Origin: Macrophomina tecta
Taxonomy: Eukaryota > Ascomycota > Dothideomycetes > Botryosphaeriales > Botryosphaeriaceae
Assembly: GCA_024180945.1 (NCBI GenBank)
Contig: JAKSGN010000006.1
Span: forward strand, 1,674,001-1,738,000
DNA length: 64,000 nt
Direction of reading: 5' to 3'
The stretch's first letter is position 1. Each line of letters starts with the position of its first letter. Below are positions 58,273-64,000 of this stretch, in pieces. The position numbers and the translations under genes are program-made. The notes beneath the pieces were generated by a model. The model worked only from the letters and a program-made list of their open reading frames with translations, did not search any database and was not told the origin of the DNA.

Positions 58273-59928
58273 ATGGCCGACTCCGCCGCACCCGCCCCTG
58301 CGAAGAAGCAGTTTGTGAAGCCCGAGAAGCCCGATGAAGATGCCTACAAGAAGGGCTTGGCTGAGAAAGAGAAGGAGCACTCTGCTGCTCAGGAGAAGCT
58401 GGTACGTTCTCGCATTTATCCGCGTGAACCGGACTCGGCGGGTCAAGTCCACTATTGTCTTGCGACGCTGCTGACCATCACCGCGCTCTAGAAAGCTCTG
58501 AAGGCCAAGATCGACCTGGCAACGCCCAACAACAAGGACTCCCCTACAGCAAAGAGGCAGCAGGAGCTCCGCGCCGAGCTTGCCGAGATCCGCAAGCAGC
58601 AGGCTGCGAAGAAGGGTTCCAAGACGAACGTCATGGACCAGATCAAGAAGCTTGATGAGCAGCTCAAGGCCCGTCAGCAGGAACAGAAGACCGCCCGCGG
58701 CCGCGTTCCCTTCAAGAACGTCGAAGAGGTGGACCGCGAAATCGCTCGTCTTCAGAAGCAAGTCGACTCAGGTTCCATGAAGATTGTTGATGAGAAGAAG
58801 GCCCTCGCGGACATTTCGAACTTGACAAAGCAGAAGAAGAACTTTGCTGGCTTCGAGCAGGCTGAGAAGGGCATTCAGGACCTCAAGGCCAAGATTTCCG
58901 AGCTCCGCAAGTCGCTCGACGACCCCGAGGCCAAGGCCATGAGCGAGCGCTACTCCACCATCCAGTCGGAGCTTGACGCCATTAAGGCCGAGCAGGACGA
59001 GGCTTACAAGAACTTGAACTCTCTCCGCGACGAGCGTACCAAGGCCCACGCCGAGCAGCAGGCCAAGTGGACTGCTCTAAAGGAGTTCAAAGATGCGTAT
59101 TTCGACCAAAAGCGCGCCTACCGCAGCTACGAACAGGAGGCGTTCAAGGCCCGGAGGGAAAGGCAGGAGGCTGAGCGCAAGGCTTATGAGCAGAAGAAGC
59201 GCCGTGAGATCGCTGACGCGAAGCTGGAGGAGGCTAGTGCGAAGGCGTACACTGACGAGATCTTCACTGCTGAGGGTCTCATTCGTTACTTCGATCCCTC
59301 CGCCCTCCCCGCCAAGGAGACGGTGGACACTTCAAAATTTGCCGCCACTGCGTCCCGTACGACTGACGATTCTGCCTTCAAGGGCATGAAGGTTGTTAAG
59401 AAGGAGGAAGAAGACTATTTTGCCGGCACTGGTGGCAAGAAAGGTAAGAAGGGTAAGAAGTCGAAGGAGGCCGCGGCCACTCCCTCGACCTTCAACCTCT
59501 CGATCGGCGTTATCGAGCAACTGTCCCAGCTTAACGTTGAGGCCCCCGCAAGCCAGGCCGATGTTCCCGCTGTCGTTGAGAAGCTCAAGGAGAAGCTTGA
59601 CTTCTTCAAGAAGGACCAGGACCGTAAGACTCAGGAGGTGAGTTTCACTGTGCTACGTACGCTTTGAGATGGTGTCTTACTGACCATCTTCCCACAGAAC
59701 ATCGAAAAGGCCAAGAAGGAGATCGAGAAGCTTGAGGCTGCTGAGACGGACGGTACCGACGCCGGCGCCAAGGACACTGCCAAGAAGCCCGCTGCGAAGA
59801 ACCAGCAGGTCAACGGCAGTGCTGACGCCGAGGCGGAGCTCACCCAGGAGAAGGACGCTGCTCTCGACGCGGCCAAGGAGCTCGAGAAGGCTAGCATCGA
59901 GGACAAGGACCAGACTGCCACTGCCTAG
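58273..59928 (+). CDS. BFR1: mRNP-associated nuclear segregation protein Bfr1
   Basis: A cytoplasmic coiled-coil protein found on polysomes and mRNPs at the ER; in yeast its loss affects ploidy control and secretion. Three exons with introns 58402-58491 and 59638-59697 give 501 residues. The N-terminus KKQFVKPEKPDEDAYKKGLA is typical. Long helices from about 25 to 300 include PFKNVEEVDREIARLQKQVD, the LTKQKKNFAGFEQAEKGIQD segment and LKEFKDAYFDQKRAYRSYEQ, all characteristic of the family. A Lys-rich stretch (GGKKGKKGKKSK) near 360 could contact RNA. The tail is acidic and variable. ATG at 58273 is preceded by a C/T-rich leader typical of highly expressed genes, and codon use is strongly biased to C- and G-ending codons. 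Confidence 0.95.
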
Positions 59929-60553
59929 GCAATCCGACTCATTTAGCGACATGCGGAAAGAAATCCGCGGGCGTTGATCACATTTGCTGCTACGATCTCA
60001 CCCTCTGAGCAGTTGGGGGTGTCAAGGTGGAAATCTTCGCTCTGCATCGGTTGGGCGCGTTTGGGGAGCGATTGATCTCCAGACGGGCATTCATAAAAGG
60101 GTTCTGGTGGTTTGATTCTTCACAACAAAAGCTCTTGAAAGGTTTCCCGTTCGGGTATGGATGGAAAGATACACACTTGCATTTACTCGAGTAATGATGG
60201 TTTCCTGATCCACCCGATGGAGGGTTGCAATGGATGGGGGTTTTTCTTCGATACTGTATAACTTTCATATTATGAACGAACGAAAGCGGCCATGGCATTT
60301 CTATTTCACGTTGCATTTCCTACCGCGGGCGCTTGGTTGGCAATGCTGCTTGGCTCCTCATAATTCCTTACAGGGGACCGTCTGCTACAACTGCATCATT
60401 CTCGAACGACCTCCCTGAAGCCCCCTTAGCGTGTGCATAATCACAGGCATTCTCAACGAGTCCATCGCCCACCCTAATGAATAACCACTCCAGAAACCCA
60501 TACTCACGAAAGGCGACCTCCCCTTTGCACAACCCGGGCACCCTTTCCCCTTC
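59929..60553. other. convergent intergenic region
   Basis: 3' flanks of bfr1 and of the amidase gene. No coding or RNA feature was recognised. Confidence 0.6.
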
Positions 60554-62448
60554 CTACCCACTTTTCCGCAAAGCCGCCTCAATAATCCCCAAATCCCTCA
60601 CCAACTCTTCATCCCTCATCGGCCTCCCCAAAACCTGAATCGCGCACGGCATGCCCTCCACCTCCGCCGCCCTATACTCCGGCTTGTACCGCACCCCCTC
60701 CCGCACGAACGCGGCATCCGCCGACTCCTCCGCAACGCCAAACGGCACCACCGCCGCCGGCCAATCCAGCACGTTCGCCAGCACCGTGTGCCCCGCCATC
60801 CCGTACGTGTCGTGCGGCACGGCCGTCGCGCAGTGCGGCGCCATCACCACCGCGTCCAGCCCTTCCCGCACGACCACGTCGTGGAACGCCTTCACGATCT
60901 GCTTGCGCGCGACGACCAGGTCGAATAGCGCGTCGAGCGACGGCTCCCACCCGTCGTTCGCGGGGATCCGGATCGTCGAGAGCGAGCGGATGAGCGGCTC
61001 GCAGCCGGCGGTGACAAAGCGGAGGGCCGTCTTTTGTGGGTCGAGTGCGAAGAACTTCCACGCGAGTGCGGCGATGGTGGTGAGGGAGGGGAGCGAAGGG
61101 GCGACGGTGTCGAGGGGAATGAGCGTGTGCCCAGCGGCCGTGAGGGCGGCGCTGGCGGTGCGGAGGGCGCGGAGGACGGGCGGGTGGAGGGGGGTGGTCG
61201 GGTCTTCGGTGATGAGGCCAAGGCGGAGGGAGCGGGTGGAAGTGCTGGTGGTGGGAGGGGGGAGGGCGCGCCAGGGCACGTTGAGCACGCCGTCATCGAG
61301 AAGCCATGGGTCGGAGTCGATGACGCTGCGGAGGAGCAGTACGCAGTCGCGTGTGGTGGTGGCGAGGGGCCCGGCGAGGGGAACAATTGGGGAGGGAGAG
61401 CCCAGGCGGCCGGGGACGGCGTTGTAGCCGAACTGGGATGGAGTCACTGTGTGTTATGTCCTGGCATTTGGCAATTCATGTTGTCGAGTGGGAGAGGCGT
61501 TTACTTACAGGCATCCGGTTTGCGGTGGGTTTGAAGCCATAGATGCCGTTGCAGAAGGCTGGGATGCGGATTGAGCCCGCGACGTCGGTGGCCACACCCA
61601 ACAGGGAGCCCCGCATGGCGATAAGGGCACCTTCGCCGCCGGAGCTACCGCCTGCGGTGAGAGTGAGACGACGAGGGTTGAGGGTGCGGCCGAAGACGTT
61701 GTTCTCGGAGTCGGCAGTCATGAAGCTAGGGGGTGTCAGGATGGACATTGCCACTCTCTTCAAAGAATAGATGAAGTAAAGTCTAGAGTGTGATATTGGG
61801 TGAGTGTACTTACGTCTGCGGGATATTGGTCTTGACATATAGCACAGCACCCAGGTTTAGCAGCGTCTGCACTATTGGTGAGTTGTTTTCCGCGGGAGGC
61901 TTCTCAAGGAAGGAGATGTATCCGCAAGTGTGGTGAACGTCCTTGACCATGTACGAGTCCTTCAGACTGATTGGAATTCCGTGCAAGGGACCTATTGGCT
62001 TCTTTTCACGCGCCCAGAACTCATCCAGCAGCTTTGCCCGAGCTTGTGCTTGGTCAAAGAAGATCTCGGTCAAGCAGTTTGTTGTTTGATGAGCGATGGC
62101 AGCGCGTTTGCAGAACGCCGTCACCACATCGTACGCTTTCAAGGAACCTTGAGAGAGCTGTTCAAGCAGACCAGTGGCGTCGTAATCCTCAGTGATATGG
62201 AATTCCTCTGCGGTCAGTAACCCGCAAGTCCTAGGAACGTTGAGGACGCTGATATCTGATCCTTCATGGATGTTTTCGAGCACAGACCTCGGAAGGTGCC
62301 ATTCTTGTGGAATTTTGGCCAGATTGGATCTCCTCTTCTCTGCAGCAAGACGCTGCCACTGTGGCTTCTCCTCGCCCGCGTCTTCGGATTCTGCTGGAGG
62401 TTCTCCGAAGATGGTCTCCAAAGCGGAGGTTTTCAAATAGGATGCCAT
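60554..62448 (-). CDS. amidase (amidase-signature family, acetamidase-like)
   Basis: A cytosolic hydrolase that releases ammonia from carboxylic amides; fungal relatives include acetamidase and general amidases used in nitrogen scavenging. Three exons with introns 61726-61813 and 61433-61508 give 576 residues. The Ser-cisSer-Lys triad is complete: Lys in PISLKDSY (near 148), the cis-serine in TAGGSSGGEGALIAMRGS, and the nucleophile in ATDVAGSIRIPA. The N-terminus ESEDAGEEKPQWQRLAAEKR and the block IPQEWHLP are typical of the fungal acetamidase-like subgroup. The C-terminal part holds the substrate pocket (GMAGHTVLANVLDWPAAVVP). The 3' half is strikingly C-rich in codon choice. The substrate is not predictable. 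The acceptor of intron 2 was chosen to restore NRMPFGYNAVPG. Confidence 0.92.
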
Positions 62449-63340
62449 CGTCCGCTCTCTAGTTGTTAGCGAACTTTCTAGCTATTGCGTGCAACAGAAG
62501 GGAATGTGAAATCACCAAATGGAAGAAATGCGAGCAGAATGTGATGGTGTGACCCGCTCTCGCATATCCCTTTAAATCAGATACCGGAGGGGCAAATCTG
62601 GCCCAATGCCAGCCGAAGGGGGTAGGCCGAAGATGACGCTGCATGTCGGCCCCGCCTTGCGAGCGAAAGATCCCTGTAGCGGAGGTAAAGAGCGCGGAGC
62701 GCTGAACGGGAGGCGCACAAAACATGAAGAGAAGAAGCGGAATCTCGAGCAGCGCCAGCCATCTCAGGGTCCTCAACTAGACTGTTTGAGATCCGGAGGG
62801 CAAATCGCAACTACAACAGCCTAGCAGGCACAGGAGGACTTGGGATTTCGCGGGGCCATTGCACGGAAATGGCATAAGTAGCCGAACTTGAATCCGAAGG
62901 AAAGGAAGCAAAGAGAGAAGGCATGACAGATGGCTTTGAATATTCATGCGAAAGCAGGCTATTGCTTTTACCAGAGGCATTGTTGCATGCCCTGCAAGCT
63001 CTCAACGCTCGCGCATGAAGCGGCATCGACTTTTGGGAGATGCTCCGTTGCTGGTCAGCGTGGGAAACACCAACCGCCCAGGCAACCCAGGTGGTCAGGA
63101 AGAACGGTCCTGCGACAATGCAAACGAGGCGCAGGGAGCGCTAAGAGAGGACCTTGTGGATGGTGGATGGTGTTGAATGGTGTTTTGGATGTCATAGCTT
63201 CAAGTGGGTCGGACGCGCCCAGAGTCGCGTCGCGTTTTCGCGCCGTCGTCGATACCCCCCGGCTCCTCGCTGCACCGCGTCCTTCTCTCTCCGCAACCAC
63301 ACCCGCCATTCTACCCCCACGCCCATTTCTACAACCAGCC
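62449..63340. promoter_or_regulatory. divergent promoter region between amidase and sld2
   Basis: 0.9 kb serving the amidase gene leftward and sld2 rightward. Short frames on both strands have no domain. The right end is C-rich leader. Confidence 0.5.
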
Positions 63341-64000
63341 ATGGCCTCCGTCGTCGATCCTGCGCTGGCCGACCAGTGCAATGCCATTCGTGTCGACCTC
63401 AAGGCCTGGGAGAAGGAATTTGCCAAAAGCAATGGTGGCCGCAAAGCAGGACGCGCCGATATCAAGGCCAACCAGGACATTGGTATGCTGTTGTCCGGCT
63501 CGAGAGAAGGCCTTGCGAACTGATCCAAGTGCTGTAGCCGCCAGGTACAAGGAATACCACAGGTTGCGCGATATACTCGACGGCAAATCCAAACCCCAGC
63601 CGCCTGCTCCCGCATCTCCCAAACGCAAAGCAGACCCTCCCATCGCCGGATTTTCCCAGACACCTACCAAAAAGGCGAGGACAACCGCCGCCACACCGAC
63701 GCGTCGCGGCATCGACATACTCCGTCATCCACGCGACGATATGCTGCACCTCTCGCCCTCAAAACTCTTCAGCCCAACCGCCCACTTGCAGCCTGCCATG
63801 CTGGGTCCTACCCCTCAGAAAGACGGCATCGTGCTCGGCCTCTTCGACCTCCTCCCCACCGACTCCCCCACCAAGCAACAGCCGCAGCAGCGCACCGTCC
63901 TCGGCGCCCTTGATCCCAACAACCTGCAAACCCCAAAAAAGCGAAAAACATCCGACCTGCACACCGACGACGACGAGGACGACGAGCTGCAATGGAGCGG
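63341..64000 (+). CDS. sld2: DNA replication regulator Sld2 (5' part, cut by window edge)
   Basis: A nuclear initiation factor, relative of the RecQL4 N-terminus. After CDK phosphorylation it binds Dpb11 and loads the GINS/polymerase epsilon pre-loading complex. One intron (63483-63537) is read. The conserved N-terminal block is present: LKAWEKEFAKSNGGRKAGRA, then DIKANQDIAARYKEYHRLRD. After it comes a basic, Pro-rich segment with many CDK-type sites (SPKRK, TPTKK, TPTRR, SPSK, TPQK, SPTK, TPKK) and basic runs fit for nuclear import, then an acidic patch (TDDDEDDE). The gene continues beyond the window, so length cannot be judged. ATG at 63341 (GCCATGG context) is the start. Confidence 0.9.

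Overview
The window is nuclear DNA of a filamentous ascomycete (Pezizomycotina). The basis is short GT-AG introns of roughly 45-160 nt with CTAAC/CTGAC-like branch sites, fungal-type proteins (Mad1 and Sld2 orthologues, a group X hybrid histidine kinase, Dal5-type permeases), and a transposon copy carrying the mark of repeat-induced point mutation (RIP), which is specific to such fungi. A Dothideomycete is my guess; the order cannot be fixed from this sequence alone. No viral, bacterial or organellar segment and no CRISPR array was seen.

Layout. 0.2-20.4 kb is rich in nutrient-handling genes: vacuolar aspartic protease, a monocarboxylate-type MFS transporter, an EI24/Rrt8-like membrane protein, a short-chain dehydrogenase divergent from a PTR2-type peptide transporter, a Dal5-type MFS permease, a possible 65-residue protein, an ER-lumenal DnaJ ending in HDEL, a possible decayed small cysteine-rich secreted protein gene, and a cytochrome P450. 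22.02-23.85 kb is a complete Fot1/pogo-type DNA transposon with 64-bp inverted repeats and a TA target duplication. Its transposase has one continuous frame interrupted only by TAA/TAG codons. Immediately beside it is an SMP-30/gluconolactonase-like gene with two lesions, followed by a second Dal5-type permease and a LPAELR (2EXR/F-box-like) protein. 30.5-34.3 kb is a 3.8-kb stretch without a convincing gene. 34.3-64 kb is mostly housekeeping and signalling: a serine-rich protein, an alpha/beta hydrolase, a 2361-residue group X hybrid histidine kinase divergent from an ankyrin-DIL protein, a small MGC/glycine-rich protein, Mad1, an unknown Pro/Ser-rich protein, Bfr1, an amidase, and the 5' part of Sld2, which runs off the right edge.

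The genes do not form one pathway. The four transporters, the protease and the amidase suit uptake and recycling of nitrogen and carbon compounds. Mad1, Sld2 and Bfr1 are cell-cycle or mRNP genes, and the kinase is a sensor. The most distinctive part of the window is 22-25.4 kb, where a RIP-mutated transposon sits next to a gene broken by a RIP-type change. Exon boundaries come from reading splice signals by eye. For almost every spliced model the summed exons are divisible by three, and the one exception (the SMP-30-like gene) is off by exactly the one base of its frameshift.
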